This document shows positions 1-8,420 of a stretch of DNA of 49,839 nucleotides, piece after piece. The notes beneath the pieces are model-generated. The model had not been told where the DNA came from. It made no database searches and worked only from the letters and a program-made list of their open reading frames with translations. The DNA lies in the NCBI GenBank assembly GCA_025356445.1, contig JANXSZ010000043.1:1-49839 (forward strand), read 5' to 3'. The number at the start of each line of letters is the position of its first letter. Position 1 is the first letter of the stretch. Made by a program: the position numbers and the translations under genes. Source of the stretch: Betaproteobacteria bacterium (GTDB taxonomy: Bacteria; Pseudomonadota; Gammaproteobacteria; Burkholderiales; Burkholderiaceae_C).

Positions 1-1
1 T

Positions 2-34
2 AAAAATGCCCCTGGAGCTTTCGCTACAGGGGCA
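2..34 (-). terminator. Rho-independent terminator (leftward)
   Basis: Read on the minus strand, an 8-bp stem (TGCCCCTG / CAGGGGCA) continues through one mismatch into AGC/GCT closed by a GAAA tetraloop, and is followed by ATTTTTA. Hairpin plus U-tract is a classic intrinsic terminator. It lies about 110 bases past the stop of the zinc-finger gene and probably ends that two-gene unit. Confidence 0.75.
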
Positions 35-143
35 AAACAAAAACAATCACAGGCGTAGCAGTCTACTTACATACTCTGGGCCGGGTTTTCCGGTTTGTCA
101 AGTGGTCTGGGGCGCTTTCTCGGGGTTCGGGCACGTCTGGAAG

Positions 144-707
144 TCACCTTCTCTTTCCTAGGCTTGGTAGACCGCCCCTGTAGGCGATTGGGTTCAACCC
201 TGTCATTCGCTGCCAGGCGGTGCCGCTTGAGCCCCCGGGAGACCTTAGTGGTCTGTCTGCGGTTTGCGATGAACTCGACCTTTTTAGGCCTCCTGCCTTC
301 TTAGCTGCCTTGGCTTTCCGACTGGGCATCTTCGGGCCCGCCGAGGCCGGTGGGCTTTTGGCCCCAGAGCCCAACCCCATCTGCGCTTTTGCCCACACCA
401 ACTCTCTGTAGACGTCTCTGTAATGCGCCATACAGAGGTGTTCTATGAGCTTCGCCGGGTGCCAAATTGTTAGGCATATTGGGCAGACCGCCCGCAAAGC
501 GGGGACGCTTGACCCGGTTATCGTGGTTGTCGTGTCCGCGACGGCGGTCACGGCCTCCCGTGGCTCGGGAGACTTCCTTGTAACGCTCGCCCCATCCAGC
601 GGTGCCTGCGGCGTGAACGCCTGCAACGCCCGGTTAAAGGCGAGGTTGTGCCTTCGCTCGATCCCTTCAGGCCCCCCCTCATCTGGCTCTTCGCAGCGTT
701 TCTTCAT
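144..707 (-). CDS. C2H2 zinc-finger protein, function unknown
   Basis: A 187-residue protein I do not recognise by name. Its centre carries a single C2H2-type finger, CPIC-x11-H-x4-H (near residues 74-94), with the remainder low in complexity: a Thr/Ala-rich N-terminal half and a Lys/Arg/Ser-rich C-terminal tail (PSRKAKAAKKAGGLKRSSSS) that looks suited to nucleic-acid binding. It starts 42 bases after the stop of the helix-turn-helix gene on the same strand, so the two are probably co-transcribed from the promoter at 1438-1466 and ended by the hairpin at 2-34. No strong Shine-Dalgarno precedes the ATG, so the start is less certain than the frame. Role in DNA binding or regulation is inference. 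Confidence 0.6.
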   Translation of the reverse strand: MKKRCEEPDEGGPEGIERRHNLAFNRALQAFTPQAPLDGASVTRKSPEPREAVTAVADTTTTITGSSVPALRAVCPICLTIWHPAKLIEHLCMAHYRDVYRELVWAKAQMGLGSGAKSPPASAGPKMPSRKAKAAKKAGGLKRSSSSQTADRPLRSPGGSSGTAWQRMTGLNPIAYRGGLPSLGKRR

Positions 708-749
708 GCGCTACATGTTACGAGCTTGCCCCTTGGTTGGTGCGCATAT

Positions 750-1409
750 TTACCCTTGCATCTCGGTCTGCTTAGACCTCCCAGCAAGCCTTCTGTATAC
801 CCCCGCCATGCTGGTGTCTGGAAACATTTCCAGGATCGTTTTTATGGGCGTTGTGGGGTGGTCTATGAGGTATTTCATAGGCGCGTCGTACACGGCTTCT
901 GCCTCTTTTCTGCGGGCGTCCCCGGCGGCGGCAATGATCGGGGCGAGGCCGGAAGCCTCAAGTCTTTTGTTGAGTGTGCCTGTGTGTACCCCTAATTTTT
1001 CTGCTGCGGTTGCCCGGGTGTCCATTCCAGTGCGTAGGGACTCGACGACCTCCAGGAACTGGGTGTTGTCGAGTGCGTTGTCGGGTCTGCTTCTCGAACG
1101 CGCAGCGCCAAGTTTCGCCGCCTTCCTGCAGAAAACCACGTAGTTAAGGTCGGGGTACCCTGCGTGGATCTCCTTGAGTGTTTTATTGGGGTTGTCGAGG
1201 GCGTTGTCGAGGGCTGGGGCGTAATCGGCTTCCCTGCTTGGGAAGCCGTTGTTGGCGTACCTACGTACAGGCTTAAGCGCTTCAGCCCAACCCCGGTGGT
1301 AGACCCTGGCGTTGAAGGTGGAGACTGAGATTCCCAACGCTTCAGCGGCCTGGTTTCGGGAAATTTCTCCAGATTTGACCCTATTGAACTGCTCTAAGAA
1401 GCTTTCCAT
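750..1409 (-). CDS. Helix-turn-helix protein with two similar halves
   Basis: A 219-residue protein with two helix-turn-helix segments of the same kind: residues about 15-40 (SRNQAAEALGISVSTFNARV) and about 132-153 (TRATAAEKLGVHTGTLNKRL). Each is followed after some 50 residues by a related helical stretch (LDNPNKTLKEIHAGYPDLNY versus IDHPTTPIKTILEMFPDTSM), so the protein appears to be an internal duplication of a roughly 100-residue unit. The family is unknown to me. Two DNA-recognition helices in one chain suggest binding to an inverted or direct repeat; a palindrome sits inside its own promoter spacer, which suggests autoregulation (inference). First gene of a two-gene unit with the downstream zinc-finger protein. 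Confidence 0.65.
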   Translation of the reverse strand: MESFLEQFNRVKSGEISRNQAAEALGISVSTFNARVYHRGWAEALKPVRRYANNGFPSREADYAPALDNALDNPNKTLKEIHAGYPDLNYVVFCRKAAKLGAARSRSRPDNALDNTQFLEVVESLRTGMDTRATAAEKLGVHTGTLNKRLEASGLAPIIAAAGDARRKEAEAVYDAPMKYLIDHPTTPIKTILEMFPDTSMAGVYRRLAGRSKQTEMQG

Positions 1410-1437
1410 GGTGTACTCTGAGTAATTGTGTATTCGT

Positions 1438-1466
1438 AGTATACAAAAGTTTTTAAACTTTGTCGC
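1438..1466 (-). promoter_or_regulatory. Sigma-70-like promoter for the HTH/zinc-finger unit
   Basis: On the minus strand a -35-like GCGACA (plus 1461-1466) is separated by exactly 17 bases from a -10 TATACT (plus 1438-1443). The ATG at 1409 lies about 28 bases downstream. Spacing and the -10 are good; the -35 matches four of six consensus bases. Confidence 0.55.
1446..1461. promoter_or_regulatory. Palindrome inside promoter spacer, candidate operator
   Basis: Perfect inverted repeat AAAGTTT-TT-AAACTTT located between the -35 and -10 elements of the promoter. Position in the spacer is typical of repressor operators; the adjacent double-HTH protein is the obvious candidate ligand, by inference only. 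Confidence 0.4.
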
Positions 1467-1534
1467 GCTGGCGAAAGGCCCTGGGAGAGGACAGCCGGCC
1501 CCTAGTCACAGAAAAGGCTACCCGTCCAATTATT

Positions 1535-1559
1535 AATAACTATGAATGCCATAGTTATT
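1535..1559. promoter_or_regulatory. 9-bp inverted repeat, candidate operator
   Basis: Perfect arms AATAACTAT and ATAGTTATT separated by GAATGCC. It lies upstream of a TATACT hexamer (1575-1580) and of a 40-codon open frame at 1587. It has no U-tract, so an operator is more likely than a terminator. Confidence 0.35.
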
Positions 1560-1586
1560 TGTCTTTTTTGTATGTATACTTTCAAC

Positions 1587-1709
1587 ATGCCAACAAAAAC
1601 CGTAACCTCTCTACCCGGCGTGCCGTTGGCTCGCACACTAGGCAAAGGAATCAATCTGTTGCACGAGTTGTTTGGAATCAAATTCTTTACGCCATGTCGC
1701 CATAGGTAA
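1587..1709 (+). CDS. Possible 40-residue small protein
   Basis: ATG-initiated frame ending TAA, preceded by a TATACT hexamer and by the 9-bp inverted repeat at 1535-1559. The peptide begins MPTKTVTSLPGVPLARTLGK and has no domain I recognise. There is no clear Shine-Dalgarno. It ends four bases before the converging antitoxin gene. It may be a real small gene, the remnant of a longer one, or chance. Confidence 0.2.
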   Translation: MPTKTVTSLPGVPLARTLGKGINLLHELFGIKFFTPCRHR

Positions 1710-1713
1710 TCCG

Positions 1714-2070
1714 TTATGCTACCGTCAAAATCCGAAATTCAGTCGCTTTTGCTACGGGCCGCACTTGCCGCTGGTTCACCGCCTGCATCTCCACAAGTCC
1801 GTAGTTGGACATGGTTTTCAACGTTCGGGAAAGATTTCCAGGTTTGCGCCCAGTGGTTAAGGCCAGTGCAGCAATCGAATCGGGTTTGCTGTCTGCGATG
1901 ACCTTAAGCAAGGCACGGTTCTCATCGCTCAGCACTTCGGCCAAAGAGCGCATCGAGGTAAACCAGACTTTGGGATCATTAGGCTTGGGTCTGAGCTCGC
2001 CTTTAGCAATGGACAGCACACGAGCACGTATTTGTTCTTGAGGCAAGATACCGACGGTGATAGTTTTCAT
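1714..2070 (-). CDS. tumA: TumA-type antitoxin, HVO_A0114-like HTH protein
   Basis: A 118-residue winged-HTH protein. The central block VWFTSMRSLAEVLSDENRAL followed by an HTH (SIAALALTTGRKPGNLSRTL) is the hallmark of the HVO_A0114-family DNA-binding proteins that act as TumA antitoxins. The frame is open further upstream, but the ATG at 2070 is preferred because it lies 13 bases past the toxin stop and gives the family N-terminus MKTITVGI. Order here is toxin then antitoxin, both leftward. It should neutralise the TumE-like product and probably autoregulates; a 15-bp palindrome at 2385-2399 is a possible site. Family assignment is from memory of the motif, function by family. Confidence 0.75.
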   Translation of the reverse strand: MKTITVGILPQEQIRARVLSIAKGELRPKPNDPKVWFTSMRSLAEVLSDENRALLKVIADSKPDSIAALALTTGRKPGNLSRTLKTMSNYGLVEMQAVNQRQVRPVAKATEFRILTVA

Positions 2071-2083
2071 AGCAAAGATGCTT

Positions 2084-2374
2084 TCATTTGGATTTAATCT
2101 GAGCCAGCACCAGATCGACCTCAGCGAAAAAGTCACTCAGCCGCTGACCAGCAAACTTGTACTTCTTGGGTGGCTTGACTGCGTGAGCGTTGTCATACCC
2201 CAGTATTCGTTTTCCATACGGTTCATGCAACGTTAAAGCATAGCGAATGCCATGTGGAATGGCCTTGGTCGGAAGAACAGATAGCGCTTCTAATTTGACC
2301 CAATAGCCATCGCCTTGGTCAATGATGGAGCCTGCAAGATCAAGCAGCGCTTGAAGTCCCGGGGTATCAGTCAT
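2084..2374 (-). CDS. tumE: TumE-family toxin (DUF6516-like)
   Basis: A 96-residue protein with the family core: an N-terminal amphipathic helix, a strand region DGYWVKLEALSV, then GIRYALTLHEPYGKRILGYD and a Lys-rich PPKKYKF segment. This pattern fits the TumE toxin family (DUF6516), generally found with an HVO_A0114-type antitoxin exactly as here. The biochemical target cannot be read from the sequence. It lies 50 bases downstream of the tamB stop on the same strand with no terminator between, so read-through from the envelope operon is possible in addition to a local promoter. The region 1400-2400 is more AT-rich than its surroundings, consistent with acquisition. Confidence 0.75.
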   Translation of the reverse strand: MTDTPGLQALLDLAGSIIDQGDGYWVKLEALSVLPTKAIPHGIRYALTLHEPYGKRILGYDNAHAVKPPKKYKFAGQRLSDFFAEVDLVLAQIKSK

Positions 2375-2384
2375 TGAAAAAACA

Positions 2385-2399
2385 TATCATCTGTTGATA
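2385..2399. promoter_or_regulatory. 15-bp palindrome upstream of the toxin gene
   Basis: TATCA-TCTGT-TGATA, perfect 5-bp arms, about 10 bases upstream of the toxin start. A TAAAAT -10-like hexamer on the minus strand lies just beyond it (plus 2402-2407). Candidate operator for the antitoxin, which is the usual arrangement in such cassettes. Confidence 0.35.
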
Positions 2400-2424
2400 C
2401 TATTTTAACCATAACTTAGCCTTC

Positions 2425-5400
2425 TCAGTCATACCGCTGCGTGAACACCAACTCCAGCACGTTGTCTTCTCCCGCCTTGGCCCGCAACGTGAAGCGGCGT
2501 GAGAGTTCATACAGGATGGACACCGTGCCTACTGAGCTGGTCAGGCTTTGGCCATACACCACGTAAAGCTTGCTCGACAAGCGCTTGCCCACACTGACCG
2601 CGGCACTGGTCACGCTGCCGTCCGCATTCACACCGCCACTGCGGTAGGACACGTCGTCCAGCCCCAATGCGCCAGCGATACCACCGTCCATGCGGCTGCC
2701 AGGGCGGCCCAGCAGGGACATGGCGGCTTGCTGCAAGATGGCGGCTTCGCCCCCAGGCCCGGCAGCGGAGCGACCCAGCACCAACCACGAGAGTTTTTCA
2801 GTGTCAGGCAATTCCGGCTCTGCGTACAGGCGCAGCACCGGCGCCAGGGCGGTACCGGTGACTTGCACGCCCACGCGCTGGGTGGTGTTGGGGCGAATGG
2901 CCAAAATGTCCAGGGTGGGGTTGTCATACGGCCCTGCAAATCGCAGCAAGCCGGTCTCCAGATTGAGGTTGACGCCATAAGCGCGGTAGCTGCCACTGGT
3001 GGTGCGCACTTCGCCCAGCAGGCGAGGTATCGGCTGCGCGGGCGTGCTGCGCACTTGCAGCGTGCCTTGCAAACGGGCTTTGAGGCCGCTGCCTTCGACG
3101 GCAAAGTTGTCCCCCAAATCGAGGTCGAGCAGCACATCGGGGATCACTTGGGTACCGGGTTCCTTGCTGGTCGAGGCAAGTTGACGGCCCCGCACCACCA
3201 CGTCGTCGCCCAAGCGTGGGGTGAGTTCGTCGGTCAAGGTAAAGGCGGCTTGGTCAGCTCTCAATTTGCCACGCAGCTTGAGTTGCGCCCCTGCCAATTG
3301 CGCCTGCGCTTGGCCTGAGACGACGAGGCGACGGTCAGCACGGTTAGAAACACGCAGCTTGTCGAGGGTGACTTGCAGGTCGATGTGAGGGACGCGCTTG
3401 GGTTTCGAAGGCTTAGGCTGTGCCACGGGTACATCCTCCATCACCCATTGCGCAGTGCCGCTGGCGTCCAGCCGCCCTCCCGTTTTGGCGCCGCCTGAAC
3501 CCTCCAGCGCAAAACGTTCGATCACGACCTTATCGCCTTCTAAATTGGCACGCAGCTGGCCGTTGACGAATTCAATGCCGTCCACCACCGAGCGCAGTGC
3601 CAGTTGGTCAGCCTGCACTTGACCCGCCCACTGCGGCGCAGCCTGGGTGCCACTGAGCGTAGCCTGTGCAGCCAGCGTGCCCTTCATGCGCCAACCGGGC
3701 GGGGCCAAGAGCGACCAAACGCCAATTTGCGGCAACTGGGCGCTGACTTTGCCACGCAGCGGGGCGTTGGTGGCCCATACCCAACTGCTCCAACCGCTCC
3801 CGCCACGGCCCGATGGCCCCCCTGCTTGCAACACGGTGCTGGCCTCGGCGTCCACCACGCCAGCGCGGTCGGTGTTCCAAAGCAGTCGGGCTTGCAAGGT
3901 GGTGGTCGTGGCTGACGATGCCTCGGGCACCGTCATCACCCTCAGTGAAGCTTCACGCAGGCCTACATCGACAGGCTTGGCACCCGCTTGGCCGGTTGCG
4001 GTAACGCTGCCATCGTCCAGCAGCACGCTCAAGTTGCCACGCTGACGCTGTACACCGGCGCTCACACGTACTGGCGTGCGGGCATCGCGGGGCCAAAACA
4101 CATCCCAATCGCCATCGAACCACAGTTGCCCCGAGAGGCCCATATCGGCCAGTGGCTGGGCTTTGGGGCCAGCCAGCCAGTCGACCCAAGTGAGGGGAAG
4201 TTGTGACAAGCGGCCCTTGGTGCGCAAGCCTTGGGTGTCCCACAGCAGCTGATCCCAGGCCAGGGTGACGGGCTTGTCGCTGCGCAGCAGGCGTGGTGCA
4301 GTATTGCCGCCCAGGTCTTGCGGGACAAGGCGCAACTGGCCAGGCAGGGCTTCAAAACTGCCGTCTTTCCAGCGGAGTTGCAGCGCAGCAAGCGCATCGT
4401 TGGGGTCATTTTGCACAGCCCAAGCCAAGCTGTGGGCACTGTCTTGCAGCAGCAGGCTCAGGCGGCTGATGTCCAAAACGCTGCCGAAAGTGGCCAGATT
4501 CAGCACGGCACGGCTGCCCAGTTGGGCTTGGTAAGGCACTTGTTCGGCTGCACCAGCAATGTCCATGGTCAGTGCGGACAGCGGGCCTTGGGCGCTGAAT
4601 TGCAGAGCGCTGAACTTGAGCGGTGCAGGGAGCTGACCGCTCACACCCACGTTACCGCCAGCAGGCGCTTGCAGCACCAGAGTGGGCACGCTGACACGGG
4701 CGTTCACACTGCGCGTTTTGCCCTCCCAGTCCAGCACCATGTCGGCACGGCCTTTCACGGTCCACTGGGGCAAATCGGGGCGGATACTGGCGAGCATCTG
4801 CGCCATCTTGGGCAGGGATTGGAGCCAGGTCCAGGTCACGTCCGTTTGAGCCAGGGTGATGTTCAACTTGGTGTCTGCGGGGGAGGCGGTCAAAGCATCA
4901 GCCTTCAACAAGCCTTTGAAGCCTGCGCTGCCACCCGGAAAATGCGCCTCCAGCTCCCCGGCAAACGAACGGGCTGCAATGCGCAGTTCGCCCTTGGCCT
5001 GCACCTTGGCTTGCGCCGCCTGCACGGTGAGATCGCTCAGGCGCAGGCTGTCGCCCACCCAAAGACCTGCGGCATGGGCATCGCCCAAGCTGAAGCCTTG
5101 CAGGGCAGCGGGTACCGCGTCACGTCCCGCAGACGATTTGAGCTTGACCTCAAACGCCGTGCCCACGCCTTGCTGCACAGCGGTGACAGCGCCGTCCAGC
5201 CGGGCCTGCGCCATGGCGGCATACAGGGCGGCGGGGTTGACGCGGTTGAAGGTGATGTCGCCCTGCCACGGCTCGGCCACGCTGCCCTCTTGCCAACGGC
5301 CGTGACCTTGCAGATCACCGTCACCGACACGGGCTTGCAAGGCAGACACGGCCCAACGCGTACCCTGCGCCTGCTTGTCCGTACCCACCTCGGCAGTGAC

Positions 5401-6519
5401 GTGGGCTTTCAGGCTTTGCACCGGCAAGCGTTGGCGATCCCAAGGGCCAGGCAGCGCATTGGTCAGCGCAAGGCTGGCAGCCCAGTTGTTGTTACCAACG
5501 GGGTCGGCCTGCACCGTGCCCGAGAGGCGGGTGGACGGTGCTTGTGGCCAAAAATCGGCCAGGTTCAGCTGCGCCAACGCCAGCCGCGCACTGTGGACAG
5601 GCTGCACGGCCCAAGGAAGGATGCGGGCAGACGCGTCAAGCGTGGGGAGAGGTGAAGTGCCCGTTGGGGAGCGGCCCTCGCGGGGATTTTCCTGGCGGAC
5701 TTGGGCTTGCACGTCCAAGACCGCAGGAACGCCAGCCAGTGTGCCGTTGACCTGCACATTCGCCAGCACGGTGAGCGCCACGCCGCCCGGCACCACGCTG
5801 TTCACACGGCCTTCCAGCCTCGCCTGTACAGCCATGGGGGCGGCTGCTTGCACCTGGGCCTGTAACTGGTACAGACCCTGGGCCAAAACCAGTGATTTCA
5901 ATACCAATTCATGCTGAAACCCGTTGATTTGCAAGCTGGATGGCGTTTGCTTGCTACTGTAAGCATAGCTACCCTGCACACGGCTAAGTTGCACGGCCGC
6001 AGCGCCCTGCACGTCCAGTTGTTGCACATTGAAATTCACACTGACAGGCAACGGCAACAAAACGGCCTGCGGCGGTGCCGTCGGCTCGGTGCTGGGGGGC
6101 ACGGTGAGGGTCAGGCGCTGGGCAACCAACTGGTCAATCTGCACACGGCCTTGCAGCAATGCCCGGGTGTCCCATTGCACCCACAGGCCACGGGCGTCAA
6201 GCGACACCCCTGGCAATGCGCTTTGTCCCGCTGGCGCTTGCGGGTGCTGCTGCCATTGCAACGCACCAACCTGCCCGCCAAAGCGCAAACTGCCAGTCAC
6301 GTCCTGGGTGCTGAGCTGACCCGGCGGCACACCTGCCTGGGTGGCCAAGCGGTTGAGCAAGCCGTTCGGCGCCAGCGACTGCAACGTTTGCGCCAGCGAA
6401 CCTTCTGTGCCCGACCACCACCACGCGGTGGCCAGGGCACAGGCCAGGGTCAAGACCAACCCCATGACGCCAACGCCAACCACTTTGGCCCCAAGACGAA
6501 AACGCAGCATGGACAGCAT
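2425..6519 (-). CDS. tamB: TamB, translocation and assembly module inner-membrane protein
   Basis: A 1364-residue protein of the TamB/YtfN (AsmA-like) superfamily: one N-terminal membrane anchor (about residues 13-36, GVGVMGLVLTLACALATAWW), a very long periplasmic beta-rich region, and the conserved C-terminal TamB domain (from about residue 1000), ending in FTQRYD. With TamA it forms the envelope-spanning TAM complex implicated in outer-membrane protein insertion and phospholipid transport. The ATG at 6519 is chosen because its A is the last base of the tamA stop (TGATG), a coupling overlap. It is the last gene of a leftward five-gene operon. Length is within the usual range. Confidence 0.93.
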   Translation of the reverse strand: MLSMLRFRLGAKVVGVGVMGLVLTLACALATAWWWSGTEGSLAQTLQSLAPNGLLNRLATQAGVPPGQLSTQDVTGSLRFGGQVGALQWQQHPQAPAGQSALPGVSLDARGLWVQWDTRALLQGRVQIDQLVAQRLTLTVPPSTEPTAPPQAVLLPLPVSVNFNVQQLDVQGAAAVQLSRVQGSYAYSSKQTPSSLQINGFQHELVLKSLVLAQGLYQLQAQVQAAAPMAVQARLEGRVNSVVPGGVALTVLANVQVNGTLAGVPAVLDVQAQVRQENPREGRSPTGTSPLPTLDASARILPWAVQPVHSARLALAQLNLADFWPQAPSTRLSGTVQADPVGNNNWAASLALTNALPGPWDRQRLPVQSLKAHVTAEVGTDKQAQGTRWAVSALQARVGDGDLQGHGRWQEGSVAEPWQGDITFNRVNPAALYAAMAQARLDGAVTAVQQGVGTAFEVKLKSSAGRDAVPAALQGFSLGDAHAAGLWVGDSLRLSDLTVQAAQAKVQAKGELRIAARSFAGELEAHFPGGSAGFKGLLKADALTASPADTKLNITLAQTDVTWTWLQSLPKMAQMLASIRPDLPQWTVKGRADMVLDWEGKTRSVNARVSVPTLVLQAPAGGNVGVSGQLPAPLKFSALQFSAQGPLSALTMDIAGAAEQVPYQAQLGSRAVLNLATFGSVLDISRLSLLLQDSAHSLAWAVQNDPNDALAALQLRWKDGSFEALPGQLRLVPQDLGGNTAPRLLRSDKPVTLAWDQLLWDTQGLRTKGRLSQLPLTWVDWLAGPKAQPLADMGLSGQLWFDGDWDVFWPRDARTPVRVSAGVQRQRGNLSVLLDDGSVTATGQAGAKPVDVGLREASLRVMTVPEASSATTTTLQARLLWNTDRAGVVDAEASTVLQAGGPSGRGGSGWSSWVWATNAPLRGKVSAQLPQIGVWSLLAPPGWRMKGTLAAQATLSGTQAAPQWAGQVQADQLALRSVVDGIEFVNGQLRANLEGDKVVIERFALEGSGGAKTGGRLDASGTAQWVMEDVPVAQPKPSKPKRVPHIDLQVTLDKLRVSNRADRRLVVSGQAQAQLAGAQLKLRGKLRADQAAFTLTDELTPRLGDDVVVRGRQLASTSKEPGTQVIPDVLLDLDLGDNFAVEGSGLKARLQGTLQVRSTPAQPIPRLLGEVRTTSGSYRAYGVNLNLETGLLRFAGPYDNPTLDILAIRPNTTQRVGVQVTGTALAPVLRLYAEPELPDTEKLSWLVLGRSAAGPGGEAAILQQAAMSLLGRPGSRMDGGIAGALGLDDVSYRSGGVNADGSVTSAAVSVGKRLSSKLYVVYGQSLTSSVGTVSILYELSRRFTLRAKAGEDNVLELVFTQRYD

Positions 6520-8420
6520 CAAAACTTGAACCCCAGCGTCATGTGCAACCGCAAGCGCCGTGTGGCTACACCATAGGCCAAATCCAGTTGCAGTGGCCCT
6601 ACGGGACTGCGGTAGCGCACACCAGTGCCCAGACCGACCTTGGCGCGCAGGGTGGCAGCTTTGTCACTCACGGCACCGGCATCAACGAAAAAGGTGTTTT
6701 CCCAAGCAGAGCGCTGGTTGTTGAGCACCAGCGGGCGCTGCCACTCCACACTGCCGGTGGCAATGACACGGCCAGGGTCTACGCCACCGCCGACCAATGG
6801 CACGCCAATACTGCGCAGGGCGTAGCCACGCACGGTGTTGTCCCCGCCAGTCAAGAACAACTCGGTAGAGGGCACAGCCACTTCACCGCGTGCCCAGACC
6901 GCCCCCAGCTCAGCGCGCAAGGCCAAGCGGCCTGGGTCTTCCTGGGTTTTGTCGGCGGCAAGGGGCAGGTAATAGAGGCCGCGCACGCGGCTGCGCAGGT
7001 AGGGACGCTTGGACTGCTCCAGTGTCAGGCCCGAACCCAGCTCAAACCCCAGGCTGTAGCCGCGCTCAGGGAACAGCACATGGTCAAGGCGGCGCAGCGT
7101 CCAGGCGAAATTGGCGCTGAGCGCAGCCTGGCCCTCGGTCGGCACGCCGTCCAGCGTGGTGCGGGCGCGGTCGTACTGCACGAACAGGCTGCGGCTGAAG
7201 GTGGGGTTGTCTTGCGTTTGACCGGCCCGCAAACGCTGACTGAGGGTGGTGCCACTCTCGTCAATTTGCTTGTTGACCAAACCGGATACCGCCCAGCGCC
7301 AACCGGCATCGTCCACTGGCGAGGTAAGGGCGGTTTGGGCAGATTGGTTGTTGCGTGAGACTGTCAGCCCCGACACCGCCCGCCAGCGCAAGCCAGGAAT
7401 GCGGTGGTGCGTGTGCTCGATGCTCAGACGGGCACCGCTGTCGGTACTGCCACCGATACCGAGAACGAGTTTTTGCAGCTCGATTTCGCGCACTTTGACC
7501 TGCACCGGAGCCACACCTGCGCCAAATGCTGATCCTGACGGCAGTTCATTGCCGGGCTCAACGAGGATGAAGACCGAGGCAAAGTAGCCGCTGTCGGCCA
7601 CGCGCCGTTGGGCATCAAGCACATGGGCCAAGTCGTAATCGCTGCCCGGTGTCAGCCCCGCCAAGCGCACCAAGCGCTGCACCATCAAGGGGTCATAACG
7701 CTCCGTGCCACTGACCACGATGTCGCCAATGCGCAGCGCAGGGCCGGACTCGAGCACGAGGGTGAGGGCGGCGCTGTGCGTCACCGGGTCAATATCGGCC
7801 AAGCTGTGGCTAATGCGCCCTGCGGGATAGCGCTGTGCCGTGAGGGCACGCATGGCACGATTTTTGGCGGCATCCCAGTCGGTTTGGGTGAAGGGTTGAC
7901 CCGTTTGAAGGGCGAAGGCGTCTTGAATCGCTTCACGCTGGTCGGCCGCGTCCAGGCGCTGGGCAATGTCGCCTGTGAAGCTGAGTGCAACGCTGCTGAC
8001 ATGGGTCAGCGGGCCAGGCTGGACGGTGACGCTGACTTGGGGAATGGCGGTGTCAGGAAGGCCGTTGGTCGCGCTGCTGACGGCCATGTCGGCCGTGACG
8101 GCTGGCGTCATATAGCCCAAAGTGGCCAACAGCTTGGTAGCATCAGCAGGCACTTGAGCCACAAGGCGAGCCAATTCGGTGCGATCCAGATCGGGCAGGC
8201 TGCGAAAACGTTGCAAGTCCAGGTGGGTTAACAAAAAGGCCTGAAGCGGTGCCGGTGCATTGACAACCAGGGCGAACTTGGCCGCTGGAGCCGTTGTTGC
8301 AAGGGCCTCCTCGGACAGTGGGCCGTCACCCGGGGTCTGCTGGGCGTGGCCAGGGTTGCCCACGACGGTCAACAGCCACAGCAATACCGCCAAAAGAGAG
8401 CGAATGATCAGCCAGCTCAC
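6519..8420 (-). CDS. tamA: TamA, Omp85-family outer-membrane protein
   Basis: A 633-residue Omp85 protein with a signal peptide (SWLIIRSLLAVLLWLLTVVG, cut after HAQ), POTRA repeats through about residue 300, and a C-terminal 16-strand barrel ending in the typical aromatic LGFKF. The frame is open upstream, but GTG at 8420 gives the signal peptide and overlaps the preceding DUF350 stop (GTGA), so it is very probably the true start and translationally coupled. Its partner TamB follows with a one-base overlap. TamA forms the outer-membrane pore of the TAM complex. Confidence 0.93.
   Translation of the reverse strand: MSWLIIRSLLAVLLWLLTVVGNPGHAQQTPGDGPLSEEALATTAPAAKFALVVNAPAPLQAFLLTHLDLQRFRSLPDLDRTELARLVAQVPADATKLLATLGYMTPAVTADMAVSSATNGLPDTAIPQVSVTVQPGPLTHVSSVALSFTGDIAQRLDAADQREAIQDAFALQTGQPFTQTDWDAAKNRAMRALTAQRYPAGRISHSLADIDPVTHSAALTLVLESGPALRIGDIVVSGTERYDPLMVQRLVRLAGLTPGSDYDLAHVLDAQRRVADSGYFASVFILVEPGNELPSGSAFGAGVAPVQVKVREIELQKLVLGIGGSTDSGARLSIEHTHHRIPGLRWRAVSGLTVSRNNQSAQTALTSPVDDAGWRWAVSGLVNKQIDESGTTLSQRLRAGQTQDNPTFSRSLFVQYDRARTTLDGVPTEGQAALSANFAWTLRRLDHVLFPERGYSLGFELGSGLTLEQSKRPYLRSRVRGLYYLPLAADKTQEDPGRLALRAELGAVWARGEVAVPSTELFLTGGDNTVRGYALRSIGVPLVGGGVDPGRVIATGSVEWQRPLVLNNQRSAWENTFFVDAGAVSDKAATLRAKVGLGTGVRYRSPVGPLQLDLAYGVATRRLRLHMTLGFKF

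Noticed and set aside
1150-1215. Short GTTGTCGAGG direct repeats
   Set aside because: They encode repeated DNALDN residues of the HTH protein and are explained by coding sequence.
1460-1705. 81-codon plus-strand frame
   Set aside because: It would start inside the HTH promoter and run through the 9-bp inverted repeat; the 40-codon frame in another register is the more credible candidate.
4231-5655. 474-codon open frame on the plus strand opposite tamB
   Set aside because: It mirrors the codon structure of tamB, is rich in His, Gln and Arg as antisense frames are, and has no domain or ribosome-binding site.
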